From: JAAYBY01 sp964654125
Lineage (GTDB): Bacteria; Bacillota; Clostridia; Saccharofermentanales; UBA5734
Length of the DNA stretch: 52,905 bases
Assembly: GCA_964654125.1 (NCBI GenBank)
Contig: CAZZGG010000009.1
Location: 1-52,905 of the forward strand
Direction of reading: 5' to 3'
How positions within the stretch are numbered: position 1 is the first letter of the stretch; each line of letters starts with the position of its first letter. The position numbers and the translations under genes are program-made. Below, piece after piece: positions 8,842-16,913 of this stretch. Below the pieces are notes generated by a model, which was given only the letters and a program-made list of their open reading frames with translations, ran no database searches and had not been told where the DNA came from.

Positions 8842-9570
8842 ATGCGAAAAGTTTTGATAATGATTTTGGCCACTGTTTTATTCACATCCAGCTGTGCTCT
8901 TTTACCAAGCTCGGCCCAGACAGATAGCCAACTGGCAGCTTTGCAGGTTGATTATGAACGTCTGGAAGGAAAATATGAGGACCTGCTGAGTAAAATAGAC
9001 GGCCAGGATAAAAAGATGCTCCAGGACAAGGAGACTATCAGGGATCTGAAAGATGAGATTAAACTGCTCAAGGATCAGGGCAATAACAGCGATCAGATTG
9101 ATGAACTGCTGGCAACAATTACTGAGTTGCAAGAAGAAATAGATTACTTAAGGGCCAATCCGCCGGTTTGCGAAAATATAGTCCTGACCCAGGCTGAGAT
9201 TGAAAATCTGCTCTATATGGATATGGCTGCTATCCTTGATTTTTTTGGCGACGATTATATCTATGGCTCCGTCGCTGACGGTGTACCCGCCTATATCTAT
9301 GACACTTATTTTCTGGTCTTTGATGATGATAACTTAATTGAGCTGATTGACCTGCAGGTCGTTGAGATTGAAGGGTATGAAATCTCCTTGGGTTTGACTT
9401 TTGATGATGTTCAGGAATATTTAGGCTACACGGATGTCTATGAGATAGAACAGGTCATGCCGGATGATCCGAGCTTTGTCTTGGTCTACAATTTTGGTGA
9501 TTATTATCTCTGGCTGGGCTCAGATGAAGTTGATGGAATGATCACCCATATCAGGATCAGGTATTTTTAA
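8842..9570 (+). CDS. coiled-coil lipoprotein, unknown function
   Basis: A 242-residue secreted lipoprotein. It has a short basic start (MRKV), a hydrophobic core and a lipobox ending in TSSC, with Cys18 as the likely lipidated residue. Residues about 30-105 form a charged heptad-like coiled coil rich in Lys, Glu, Asp and Leu. A Cys-containing hinge then leads to an acidic C-terminal domain rich in Asp, Tyr and Ile (about residues 115-242). I do not recognise the C-terminal domain. The coding region is supported by GGAGGGG upstream and a hairpin right after the stop. It appears monocistronic. The surface location and coiled coil suggest a structural or binding role, which is only an inference. 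Confidence 0.72.
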   Translation: MRKVLIMILATVLFTSSCALLPSSAQTDSQLAALQVDYERLEGKYEDLLSKIDGQDKKMLQDKETIRDLKDEIKLLKDQGNNSDQIDELLATITELQEEIDYLRANPPVCENIVLTQAEIENLLYMDMAAILDFFGDDYIYGSVADGVPAYIYDTYFLVFDDDNLIELIDLQVVEIEGYEISLGLTFDDVQEYLGYTDVYEIEQVMPDDPSFVLVYNFGDYYLWLGSDEVDGMITHIRIRYF

Positions 9571-9591
9571 GGCAAGCTAGCTACAACTCAG

Positions 9592-9618
9592 CCTGGGCTG
9601 GCCTGCCAGCCCAGGTTT
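9592..9618 (+). terminator. hairpin terminator after the lipoprotein gene
   Basis: Perfect 10-bp stem CCTGGGCTGG (9592-9601) with CCAGCCCAGG (9606-9615), loop CCTG, followed by only three Ts. It lies between convergent genes and may slow transcription from both sides. Confidence 0.5.
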
Positions 9619-9638
9619 ATAAACAAGATCAGTAGCCT

Positions 9639-10181
9639 TCACTTTATGTAAACGCCATAATCCAAGATGACACTGCCATCAGCATCCTTTTTTGTGAAGC
9701 GGGGGCAGTTATACCTTTCGAAAAACCACCACCATTTTTCTGTTGCACCTTTAAAATCAGCACGATAATCAGCCAGGTTATTTTCTTCCAGCTGGGCCAG
9801 ACACATATTATGGGCTTTTTCGCCATAGATCTCGCCTGTTTCAGCCAAGCCCTTGATCCAGCAGATGCCCACATCACCCTCTGGCATGTCTAGACTGCAA
9901 AATCCTTCAGGAACAACGGTGTTTACCGGCAAAAACATTCCAATCCAATATTGAAAACTATTCTCTGCTTCTGATCGGCCCATCAGGCCAATATAGCCAT
10001 TATCCAGCTCTGGCACTTCACCTAGCTGCTCAAGCCTGGCAAACCAGCCTTCTGCGAACCATTCAGCCCATTTACTGCCAAAAGATCCGCTACTGTCCCT
10101 GTCCGCATCGCGATAGCATTTGCCAACAAAACGAAGCGGGGGCAGATGCTCGCGATAAATTTTAATAATCTCAATAGCCAT
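9639..10181 (-). CDS. GyrI-like effector-binding domain protein
   Basis: A 180-residue stand-alone protein resembling the GyrI-like/AraC effector-binding fold. It starts with a strand such as IEIIKIYREHLPPLRFVGKCY, has an aromatic-rich middle, and repeats a similar half later (FCSLDMPEGDVGICWIKG). Such domains bind small amphipathic or cationic ligands, either alone or fused to regulators; no DNA-binding domain is present here. The ATG at 10181 is chosen because CAGGAGAGGG lies just ahead, while a start at 10220 has none. It lies in a pocket of accessory-looking genes. The ligand is unknown. Confidence 0.6.
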   Translation of the reverse strand: MAIEIIKIYREHLPPLRFVGKCYRDADRDSSGSFGSKWAEWFAEGWFARLEQLGEVPELDNGYIGLMGRSEAENSFQYWIGMFLPVNTVVPEGFCSLDMPEGDVGICWIKGLAETGEIYGEKAHNMCLAQLEENNLADYRADFKGATEKWWWFFERYNCPRFTKKDADGSVILDYGVYIK

Positions 10182-10450
10182 AAACCCTCTCCTGTGACAA
10201 TATGCCTGGTTTTTCTTCAATATGCCTAGCTAATCCCACCTTCAGTTGACTAAATCAATTATATTCCTAATTTCTGTTCGCGCATACAGGCAAGCAAATA
10301 CTTGCTGCAAAAGCGGCTGCTATGATCTAGATCACTTCCTGCAGGCTCAAATGAACAGCAGTATTTTGAACTGAGCCCCAACATACAAAAAATAAGGTAA
10401 AATAAATAAGAGTTCATGTTTTATCAAAATATGCTAAAGGGAAAAACAAG
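10182..10450. other. 269-base AT-rich intergenic region
   Basis: This stretch separates the divergent GyrI-like gene and the orphan at 10451. It is richer in A and T than most of the window, notably in its last 70 bases. I see no RNA gene and no well-spaced promoter; a TTGAAC near 10365 lacks a properly spaced -10 box. Confidence 0.4.
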
Positions 10451-10969
10451 ATGCAAGACAGGCTGAGTTACTTGGAAAGTCATTCTTACAAAGAAGAGTT
10501 TCCTTTTTTTGCTGATGATATAGAGGAAATTCTACAAGAAATATTCCATCCCAGAAATGTTCAAGATATCTCTAATATGGATAATGATTTGTCATATGAA
10601 TATCTAGTGGCTCTTGACAACAAAGGTTTTCTTTCAGAAAGTGTTGATCTGGGGGCTGGCGTAACTATGCAAACTATGGACAAGGCAGTAGACGAAAGAA
10701 ACTTACATTATCTGTATGTACAGGTTTCTACTGTAAAGCCTTTTTTATTCAGGAGCATTTGGCAGTATCTTCAGGGGGGCGATCACTTGAATACTTTTGC
10801 CGATCCTTTAACAGAAGATCACAAAAAAGTCTTTGCCGATCTAGACCTGCTTGCTGAAAAATACAGTTTAATCTATGTTACAGAAAAAGATCTGCTGCTG
10901 AGCTTGTTAGAAGAAGATGAAGAGATAAGTTTTGAACAAAAATACTTTGATAGATCCTCTGACTACTGA
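10451..10969 (+). CDS. unrecognised acidic protein
   Basis: A 172-residue soluble protein with no recognised family, signal peptide or membrane segment. It is acidic, with Asp/Glu-rich patches near residues 20-30 and at the C-terminus (LLEEDEEISFEQ). It has aromatic stretches such as VKPFLFRSIWQYL in the middle. The base composition and codon choice (many AAA, GAA, TTT and ATA-like AT-rich codons) differ from neighbouring genes, suggesting transfer. The ribosome binding site is weak (AAAGGGAAAAACAAG before ATG). Size and acidity recall small immunity or SMI1-like proteins, but I cannot match it to one. A real gene is likely from its clean frame and length. Confidence 0.55.
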   Translation: MQDRLSYLESHSYKEEFPFFADDIEEILQEIFHPRNVQDISNMDNDLSYEYLVALDNKGFLSESVDLGAGVTMQTMDKAVDERNLHYLYVQVSTVKPFLFRSIWQYLQGGDHLNTFADPLTEDHKKVFADLDLLAEKYSLIYVTEKDLLLSLLEEDEEISFEQKYFDRSSDY

Positions 10970-11034
10970 TCAGTCTAGATCCAGGCTCCTGACTTGATAT
11001 GTTTTAACAATATAGTCCTTGTTAATCAGGTGAT

Positions 11035-11604
11035 TTAATGCTGGGCCAGATCGTACATTTCGAGCGCTTGCAGGTCCAGGCCGGCAAATGAGAATTTAAC
11101 AATCCAGGGCATAATGTTCCTGATTTTTTCAAAAGAGCTGTAGCCAAAAGTATTGTCATAGTAATTGATCAGGACACTTAAGGAACACCCATGGCTGCCA
11201 ACAGCAATCCTCTTACCCCTGTGCTTTACCAGCAAATCATGCAGGGCTCTGAGATTTCTGGCTTGCACTTCCTGCAAAGATTCACCACCAGTGAGTTTAA
11301 AGGTGAAATCATGCCATTGGTGCTGGCTGAAGCCAGCATAATCCTCAATCCAGCTGTCACTGATCTTCCTTTCGCGAAAATCCGCTATCCTGACAATCGG
11401 ATGACCATAGCTGACAGCAAAATCCTGCAGGGTATCAACAGCACGTTTAAAGGGGCTGGAATACACCAGGTCAATAGCCTTGTCCTGCAAGAAAGCAGTC
11501 ACCAAGGCCCGGTCGACCAAACCTTTTTCTGTAAGCTCGCGCCGCTCATCATCATGATTTTGATTGTTAGCTTCTGCATGCCTGACAAAATATATCTCAG
11601 TCAT
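11035..11604 (-). CDS. histidine phosphatase family protein
   Basis: A 189-residue member of the phosphoglycerate mutase-like histidine phosphatase superfamily. The phospho-accepting histidine is in FVRHAEA near residue 9. Arg and Glu positions follow in SSPFKRAVDT and FRERKI, and the second catalytic histidine is in AVGSHGCSLSVL near residue 137. These enzymes remove phosphate from small molecules or proteins; the substrate cannot be told. It stands alone, convergent with the orphan upstream and followed on its 5' side by a tRNA gene on the same strand that ends in its own terminator. Confidence 0.82.
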   Translation of the reverse strand: MTEIYFVRHAEANNQNHDDERRELTEKGLVDRALVTAFLQDKAIDLVYSSPFKRAVDTLQDFAVSYGHPIVRIADFRERKISDSWIEDYAGFSQHQWHDFTFKLTGGESLQEVQARNLRALHDLLVKHRGKRIAVGSHGCSLSVLINYYDNTFGYSSFEKIRNIMPWIVKFSFAGLDLQALEMYDLAQH

Positions 11605-11668
11605 TTTAGCATTTCCTCCCGCTCTTGCGTTTTTTTAAGGCCGCTTAAGCAGACTATATCCTGTACTG

Positions 11669-11708
11669 AAAAAAAGATGCAACCTCCATAGGCTGGAAGT
11701 TACATCTT
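11669..11708 (-). terminator. terminator downstream of tRNA-Ser
   Basis: On the minus strand a 14-bp stem (11695-11708 with 11674-11687, two G-U pairs in RNA) closes a 7-base loop and is followed by a T run (11669-11673). It begins three bases after the tRNA 3' end. Confidence 0.88.
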
Positions 11709-11711
11709 GAT

Positions 11712-11804
11712 TGGCGGAGAGAATGGGATTTGAACCCATGGAACGCTATTAACGCTCATACGATTTCCAATCGTACGCCTTCAGCCGGACTCGGCCATCT
11801 CTCC
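11712..11804 (-). tRNA. tRNA-Ser (anticodon GGA)
   Basis: A 93-base class II tRNA gene on the minus strand. The acceptor arm GGAGAGA (from 11804) pairs with TCTCTCC, followed by discriminator G and an encoded CCA ending at 11712. The anticodon loop reads TTGGAAA, giving GGA, which reads UCC and UCU serine codons. There is a long variable arm (AGCGTTAATAGCGTT) and a T arm with GGTTCAAAT. It has its own promoter upstream and terminator downstream. Confidence 0.97.
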
Positions 11805-11814
11805 AAAAATATGC

Positions 11815-11833
11815 TTGCCGCCTGAGGCGGCAA
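11815..11833 (-). other. hairpin in the tRNA-Ser 5' leader
   Basis: Perfect 8-bp inverted repeat TTGCCGCC (11815-11822) and GGCGGCAA (11826-11833) with a 3-base loop, lying between the promoter -10 box and the tRNA 5' end. It would form in the precursor transcript. Confidence 0.6.
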
Positions 11834-11840
11834 CAGTGAA

Positions 11841-11869
11841 AATATACCATCCTGCCACTAAAAAGTCAA
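11841..11869 (-). promoter_or_regulatory. promoter for tRNA-Ser
   Basis: On the minus strand TTGACT (11864-11869) and TATATT (11841-11846) are exactly 17 bases apart and lie about 37 bases before the tRNA 5' end. Confidence 0.75.
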
Positions 11870-11951
11870 TCAGAGAGCGGATCTTGTTCGTCATGTCCAA
11901 AAATACACAATAAGCCGTGCTTTATTTTTACAATACTGTAACACCTTTTCA

Positions 11952-11980
11952 TTGAACTTTGGCCTGTTTTCCGCTAAAAT
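11952..11980 (+). promoter_or_regulatory. promoter for gapA
   Basis: TTGAAC (11952-11957) and TAAAAT (11975-11980) are 17 bases apart. A second possible -10 box, TATAAT, lies at 11981-11986. The start codon of gapA is about 55 bases downstream. Confidence 0.6.
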
Positions 11981-12035
11981 TATAATGATTGGAAGTTAAT
12001 TATCCCTCAGGGGAATAAAATCAGGAGGATTATAA

Positions 12036-13109
12036 ATGGCTATTAAAGTTGGTATCAATGGATTCGGCCGGATCGGCCGGATGGTTTTCCAGGCGATCTG
12101 CGACCAGGGCCTGCTTGGTAAAGAATTGGACGTAGTCGCGGTTGTCGATATTTCAACTGATGCTGATTATTTTGCTTACCAGATGAAGTATGACTCAACT
12201 CAGGGCAAATTCAAGCATACAGTTACAACAGAAAAAAGCAGCCCGGATCTGGCTGAAAACGATACACTCGTTGTCAACGGCAACAAAGTTAAGTGCATCA
12301 TGGCGACAAGGAGCCCTGCCGATTTACCCTGGCAAGAGCTCGGTGTTGAATATGTTATCGAGTCAACCGGTCTTTTCAATGATAAGGAAGTTGCTTCTGG
12401 CCATATCAAGGCTGGAGCCAAAAAAGTTATTCTTTCCGCACCTGGCAAGGGTGGCGTCAAAACCATCGTCATGGGCGTCAACGAAAATGAATACGATCCG
12501 GCTGAGCACGCGATCGTCTCCAATGCCTCCTGCACCACAAACTGTCTGGCACCGCTGGTTCATGTCATGCTCAAAGAAGGCATTGGCATTGAAAGCGGCC
12601 TGATGACCACCATCCATGCTTACACAGCAACCCAGAAGACAGTTGATGGACCGTCCAAAAAAGACTGGCGCGGCGGCCGTGCAGCAGCAATCAACATCAT
12701 CCCTTCTTCAACCGGTGCAGCCAAAGCAGTTGGCGAGGTTCTGCCCCAAGTTAAAGGCAAGATGACCGGCATGTCATTCCGCGTACCGACACCGACAGTT
12801 TCAGTTGTTGACCTTACCTTCAGGTCCGCCCGCGATTCTTCAATCGAAGAAATCGACGCCAAACTGAAAGAGGCTTCCCGCACCTACCTGAAAGGCTATC
12901 TTGGCTATACTGACGAAGAGAATGTCTCAACTGACTTTATCCATGATGACCGTTCCTCCATCTATGACAGCCTGGCCACCCTGCAGAACAACCTGAAAGA
13001 CGAAAAACGATTCTTCAAGGTCGTTTCCTGGTATGACAATGAGTGGGGTTACAGCCTCCGCGTTGTTGACTTGATCCGTTACATGGCTAAAAAAGATGGT
13101 AATCTTTAA
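12036..13109 (+). CDS. gapA: glyceraldehyde-3-phosphate dehydrogenase, type I
   Basis: Glycolytic oxidation of glyceraldehyde 3-phosphate to 1,3-bisphosphoglycerate with NAD. The NAD-binding motif INGFGRIGRM is at residues 7-16 and the catalytic cysteine is Cys166 in SNASCTTNCLAP. At 357 residues it is about 20 longer than the common bacterial enzyme, with extra length in the early cofactor domain (around ADYFAYQMKYDSTQGKFKH). AGGAGG at 12023-12028 fixes the start. Codon use looks more biased than in neighbours, as expected for a highly expressed gene. It has its own promoter and a strong terminator, with no other glycolytic gene attached. Confidence 0.96.
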   Translation: MAIKVGINGFGRIGRMVFQAICDQGLLGKELDVVAVVDISTDADYFAYQMKYDSTQGKFKHTVTTEKSSPDLAENDTLVVNGNKVKCIMATRSPADLPWQELGVEYVIESTGLFNDKEVASGHIKAGAKKVILSAPGKGGVKTIVMGVNENEYDPAEHAIVSNASCTTNCLAPLVHVMLKEGIGIESGLMTTIHAYTATQKTVDGPSKKDWRGGRAAAINIIPSSTGAAKAVGEVLPQVKGKMTGMSFRVPTPTVSVVDLTFRSARDSSIEEIDAKLKEASRTYLKGYLGYTDEENVSTDFIHDDRSSIYDSLATLQNNLKDEKRFFKVVSWYDNEWGYSLRVVDLIRYMAKKDGNL

Positions 13110-13129
13110 GTAATAAATAATCCTGTTTT

Positions 13130-13168
13130 AGACAAGAAAAACCGGCTAAGGCCGGTTTTTTCTTGTCT
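13130..13168. terminator. bidirectional terminator between gapA and kbl
   Basis: A long stem: the arm at 13130-13146 pairs with that at 13151-13168 around the loop TAAG. The GC core ACCGGC/GCCGGT is flanked by A and T runs on both sides, so it can stop transcripts of both convergent genes. Confidence 0.85.
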
Positions 13169-13186
13169 AGGCTTGTCTTGGCAGCT

Positions 13187-14362
13187 TCAGCCCAGAGCTT
13201 CCTTAAAGCAGCTGGCTGCATAGGCTAGCTGCTCTTTGCTATGAGCAGCGGAAACCTGGGTCCTGATACGGGCCTGACCCAAAGGGACCACCGGATAAGT
13301 GAAGCCAATCACGTAAATGCCTTTACTGAGCAGGTAGTCAGCTATTTTTACTGTTTTTGCCTCATCGTAAATCATTACCGGCACAATCGGGTGATCGCCA
13401 GGAATGATATCCAGACCATAATCTGTCATGAGTTGACGGAAATAACTGGTATTGTCGGTCAGCTTTTTGAGTAGACTCCTGTCTTCTTGCAAGAGCTCAA
13501 GGACTTTTAGAGAAGCTGCCACAACAGCAGGTGCCAGGGTATTGGAAAATAAGTAAGGCCGGCTGCGCTGGCGCAGCAGGTCAACTATCGGCTGGCGGGC
13601 ACTGGTATAGCCACCACTGGCTCCGCCCAGGGCCTTGCCAAAGGTACCGGTCAGGATGTCAATCCGGTCACTGACCCCACAGGCCTCCGGAGTACCTTTA
13701 CCAGCAGGTCCGACAAAGCCCACGGCATGACTGTCATCAACCATAACCAGAGCATCAAATTCATCAGCCAGATCACAAATAGCGGCCAGATCTGCCCTAG
13801 TGCCATCCATGGAGAAGATTCCATCCGTCACAATCAGACGGATCCTGGCTCCAGCCTGGTCGGCTGCTTCCAGTTGCTTTTTCAAGTCAGCCATATCATT
13901 ATTCAAATAGCGGAAGCGTTTGGCCTTACAAAGGCGGATTCCGTCAATGATACTGGCATGGTTGAGCTGATCACTGATCACGGCATCAGCTTCTGTCAAA
14001 AGGGTTTCAAAAAGGCCGGTATTAGCATCAAAACAGGAAGAATAAAGGATGGTGTCGTCCATGCCTAAAAACTGGCTGACCGCCTTTTCCAGCTGTTTAT
14101 GTAAATCCTGCGTGCCACAGATAAAGCGTACTGATGCCAGGCCAAAGCCCCAATCATCATAACTGGACCGGGCAGCAGCAATGATGCGCGGATCATTAGC
14201 CAGACCCAGATAGTTGTTGGCACAAAGGTTGAGTACCTCAGCCTGGCCTTGCGGGCTGATAACCGTTCCCTGCGGGCCGGTCAAGATCCGCTCCGCCTTA
14301 AAAAGCCCCTTATCTGCTATCTCTTCTAAAATATTGGTAAACACACTATAAGCGCTCTTCAT
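13187..14362 (-). CDS. kbl: glycine C-acetyltransferase (2-amino-3-ketobutyrate CoA ligase)
   Basis: PLP enzyme that splits 2-amino-3-oxobutyrate with CoA into glycine and acetyl-CoA. The 391-residue protein has the alpha-oxoamine synthase marks: LNLCANNYLGLANDP near residue 45, MVDDSHAVGFVGPAGKG, and the PLP lysine in GTFGKALGGASGGY. The ATG at 14362 is chosen because CGGAGGA lies eight bases ahead; an in-frame start at 14407 has no such site. It follows tdh by 29 bases on the same strand, so the pair forms the two-step threonine degradation route. Confidence 0.93.
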   Translation of the reverse strand: MKSAYSVFTNILEEIADKGLFKAERILTGPQGTVISPQGQAEVLNLCANNYLGLANDPRIIAAARSSYDDWGFGLASVRFICGTQDLHKQLEKAVSQFLGMDDTILYSSCFDANTGLFETLLTEADAVISDQLNHASIIDGIRLCKAKRFRYLNNDMADLKKQLEAADQAGARIRLIVTDGIFSMDGTRADLAAICDLADEFDALVMVDDSHAVGFVGPAGKGTPEACGVSDRIDILTGTFGKALGGASGGYTSARQPIVDLLRQRSRPYLFSNTLAPAVVAASLKVLELLQEDRSLLKKLTDNTSYFRQLMTDYGLDIIPGDHPIVPVMIYDEAKTVKIADYLLSKGIYVIGFTYPVVPLGQARIRTQVSAAHSKEQLAYAASCFKEALG

Positions 14363-14391
14363 AAAATCCTCCGTGTTATTGACATCTGTGA

Positions 14392-15432
14392 TCAGAATGT
14401 TGTCCAATCAAGAATAACCTTACCGGCCAGGCCTGACTGCATAATGGCAAAGCCCTGCTCATAATCTTGAATCTGCAAACGGTGGGTTATGACCGGCTCT
14501 ATATCCAGCCCGCTTTGCAGCATGGTGCTTAATTTATACCAGGTCTCGTACATCTCCCGCCCATAAATACCCTTGAGGGCCAGACTGTTAAAAACCACCC
14601 TTTGCCAATCGATCTGCGTATCAGCTGCCGGTATGCCTAAAAGGGCAATTTTACCGCCCGGCAGCATGTTGTCCACCATATCAGCTAAAGCGGCTGGACT
14701 GCCTGACATTTCCAGGCCGACATCAAAGCCTTCTTTCATGCCCAGGCCTGCCATCACAGCTGCTAGACTTTGCCGGCTGACATTGACGGCCTTGGTCGCA
14801 CCCAGCCGGCCTGCCAGCTCCAGGCGATAATCAATCAAATCAGTCACCACTATGTGACGGGCACCGACATGGCGGCAGATGGCGGCTGCCATACAGCCGA
14901 TCGGACCGGCGCCAGTGATGAGGACATCCTCTCCTGCCAGATCATAGGTCAAGGCAGTGTGTGTGGCATTGCCCAGAGGATCAAAACAAGCATAAATATC
15001 ATCACTGATATCTGGCTGGCAGCTCCAGATATTACCGGCCGGCAAGACAAGATACTCAGCAAAAGCCCCATCACGGTTGACGCCAATTCCCTGGGTGTTC
15101 TTGCACAAATGCCGCCGGCCCGCCCGGCAGTTGCGGCAATGGCCACAAACTATATGCCCCTCACCAGTAACACGCTCACCCAGCTGGAAACCGCTGACAT
15201 TTTCACCCAGGCCAGCTATCGTGCCAACAAACTCGTGCCCGATTATTGTGCCCGGCCGCACAGTTTTACTGGCCCACTCATCCCATTGATAGATATGCAG
15301 ATCTGTTCCGCATATGGCTGTTTTACGAACCTTGATCAAGACTTCATTCCTGCCTGGGACAGGAACCGCCACCCGTTGCAGCCATAAACCAGTCTCTGGT
15401 TCAGTCTTGACAAGAGCAAACATCTGATCCAT
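14392..15432 (-). CDS. tdh: L-threonine 3-dehydrogenase
   Basis: Zinc-dependent medium-chain dehydrogenase that oxidises L-threonine to 2-amino-3-oxobutyrate with NAD. In the 346-residue protein the catalytic zinc site appears in AICGTDLHIYQWDEW and GHEFVG. The structural zinc site is CGHCRNCRAGRRHLC, and the Rossmann motif is VLITGAGPIGCMAA. The ATG at 15432 follows AAGGAACAGGTGT; upstream in-frame codons give a non-conserved extension. It is the first gene of a tdh-kbl operon, and the product of Tdh is unstable, which explains the tight pairing. Confidence 0.93.
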   Translation of the reverse strand: MDQMFALVKTEPETGLWLQRVAVPVPGRNEVLIKVRKTAICGTDLHIYQWDEWASKTVRPGTIIGHEFVGTIAGLGENVSGFQLGERVTGEGHIVCGHCRNCRAGRRHLCKNTQGIGVNRDGAFAEYLVLPAGNIWSCQPDISDDIYACFDPLGNATHTALTYDLAGEDVLITGAGPIGCMAAAICRHVGARHIVVTDLIDYRLELAGRLGATKAVNVSRQSLAAVMAGLGMKEGFDVGLEMSGSPAALADMVDNMLPGGKIALLGIPAADTQIDWQRVVFNSLALKGIYGREMYETWYKLSTMLQSGLDIEPVITHRLQIQDYEQGFAIMQSGLAGKVILDWTTF

Positions 15433-15487
15433 ACACCTGTTCCTTTCTCTCCTTAGATAAAACTGTCTACCTGCCGTGTACAGATTC

Positions 15488-15516
15488 ATTATGGCAAACA
15501 AATCTGATATGAGCAA
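15488..15516 (-). promoter_or_regulatory. possible promoter for tdh-kbl
   Basis: Minus-strand TTGCTC (15511-15516) and CATAAT (15488-15493) are 17 bases apart. The match is moderate, and other AT-rich hexamers nearby compete. Confidence 0.35.
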
Positions 15517-15713
15517 TATCCACTGGTAACTTCACTCATTTGCTTAGCCATTCCAAAGACATCTTATGGATCAAAACAATTTTGTCCGCCATACATGGAC
15601 ATTTATATTGCAACAACATTATATACAGACAAAGCGGAGTTTTTTTGCATACACTACATTTACATTAAATATATGTTTTGCGGTTATACCTAATAACTGA
15701 CTTGCCTGCGCAG

Positions 15714-15742
15714 TTGGCAAGACCGGGCCAAGATGATATATT
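15714..15742 (+). promoter_or_regulatory. promoter for the aldo/keto reductase gene
   Basis: TTGGCA (15714-15719) and TATATT (15737-15742) are 17 bases apart and lie about 28 bases before the GTG start, giving a very short leader with AAAGGGGG. Confidence 0.6.
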
Positions 15743-15770
15743 TAGTATCTGAATAAAGGGGGACTTTTTT

Positions 15771-16913
15771 GTGGAAAAAAGAACAATCGGTAACAACAAA
15801 CAACTCACGTCACTTTTTGGGCTTGGCTGTATGCGCTTTCCCAGCCAGATACTGCCAGATGGCAGCAGCACAGTTGATGAGGCTGAAGCAATCCGGCTGA
15901 TCCGTTATGCAGTCGACCATGGTGTGACATATTTCGATACAGGATATAACTATCATGCCGGTAAAAGTGAAGTGGTCCTGGGCAAGGCCATGGCAAACGG
16001 TTATCGTCAAAGATCCCTGCTGGCCACTAAACTGCCGATGTGGGAGGTCAAGACAGCTGGGGATGTGCCGCGTATATTTGCCGAACAAAAGGCCAGGCTG
16101 CAGACAGATTACATTGACTTTTATTTGCTCCATGCGCTCAATGCAGAATCCTGGCAAAAAGCCAGGCAGTTCGGTGTGCTGGAATTTTTGGACGATCTCA
16201 AGCGTTCCGGTCAGGTGCGCCAGCTTGGTTTTTCCTTCCATGATGAATTGCCTGTTTTCCAGGAGATCATTGACAGTTTCGCCTGGGACATGTGCCAGAT
16301 CCAGCTCAATATCCTGGATGAAAACTACCAGGCCGGGCTGGCCGGACTGGCATATGCAGCAGAGCGCAATATTGATGTGGTGGTCATGGAGCCCCTGCGG
16401 GGCGGTGCTTTGGCCGACCGCATACCTGAGGATATCAAGTTAGTCTGGCAGCAGGCGCAAGTCCAGCGCAGCCCAGTCGAATGGGCTTTCCGCTGGCTGT
16501 ATAACCACAGCCAGGTCAAGGTCATTCTCAGCGGTATTTCCAACCTGGAACAGCTGCAGGACAATATCAGGATCTTCTCTGCAGCCAAAGCTGACAGCAT
16601 GAGTCAGGCCGAACAGGAGCTGGTGCAGCAGGTGCAGCAGCTCTACCGTCAAAAGATCAAAGTGGGCTGCACAGGCTGTAACTACTGCATGCCCTGCCCC
16701 TTTGGAGTTGCCATACCTGATGTGTTTTCGCTTTATAATGAAGCATATCTCTTTGCCGACCTGCCGGCCAGCCAAAAAGCATATCAGCGCTTGTATAACA
16801 ACAAGCATGCAGCTGACCAATGCACGGCCTGTGGCCAGTGTGAGTCACTTTGTCCACAAAATATTCAGATCATCGACCAGCTGGCCAAAGCCCACCAGGT
16901 ACTACTCAGCTGA
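15771..16913 (+). CDS. aldo/keto reductase with C-terminal 4Fe-4S domain
   Basis: A 380-residue cytosolic oxidoreductase. Residues about 10-280 form an aldo/keto reductase barrel with the catalytic set visible in YFDTGYNYHAGKSE (Asp, Tyr), TKLPMW (Lys) and FYLLHALN (His). The C-terminal third carries cysteine motifs CTGCNYCMPCP and CTACGQCESLCP, as in the predicted ferredoxin-linked reductases of anaerobes. The start is GTG at 15771, preceded by AAAGGGGG at a good distance. Its stop overlaps the 3' end of convergent bioY by eight bases. The substrate is unknown. Confidence 0.87.
   Translation: MEKRTIGNNKQLTSLFGLGCMRFPSQILPDGSSTVDEAEAIRLIRYAVDHGVTYFDTGYNYHAGKSEVVLGKAMANGYRQRSLLATKLPMWEVKTAGDVPRIFAEQKARLQTDYIDFYLLHALNAESWQKARQFGVLEFLDDLKRSGQVRQLGFSFHDELPVFQEIIDSFAWDMCQIQLNILDENYQAGLAGLAYAAERNIDVVVMEPLRGGALADRIPEDIKLVWQQAQVQRSPVEWAFRWLYNHSQVKVILSGISNLEQLQDNIRIFSAAKADSMSQAEQELVQQVQQLYRQKIKVGCTGCNYCMPCPFGVAIPDVFSLYNEAYLFADLPASQKAYQRLYNNKHAADQCTACGQCESLCPQNIQIIDQLAKAHQVLLS

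Larger units (their letters stand above)
15433..15770. other. 338-base divergent intergenic region (tdh / aldo-keto reductase)
   Basis: This AT-rich region separates divergent genes and holds candidate promoters for both, listed separately. No riboswitch fold or RNA gene is apparent by eye. A partial inverted repeat, TGTCC...GGACA, lies near 15583-15601 and could be an operator. Confidence 0.5.

Noticed and set aside
10365..10420. Promoter before the orphan gene (TTGAAC with TAAAAT)
   Set aside because: The two hexamers are about 25 bases apart, too far for a standard promoter.
14770..15387. A 205-codon open frame on the plus strand opposite tdh
   Set aside because: The minus strand encodes an intact threonine dehydrogenase with both zinc sites; the opposite frame has no family features.
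15583..15601. Inverted repeat TGTCC...GGACA as an operator for tdh
   Set aside because: The arms are short and the match is imperfect, so chance is likely in an AT-rich region.
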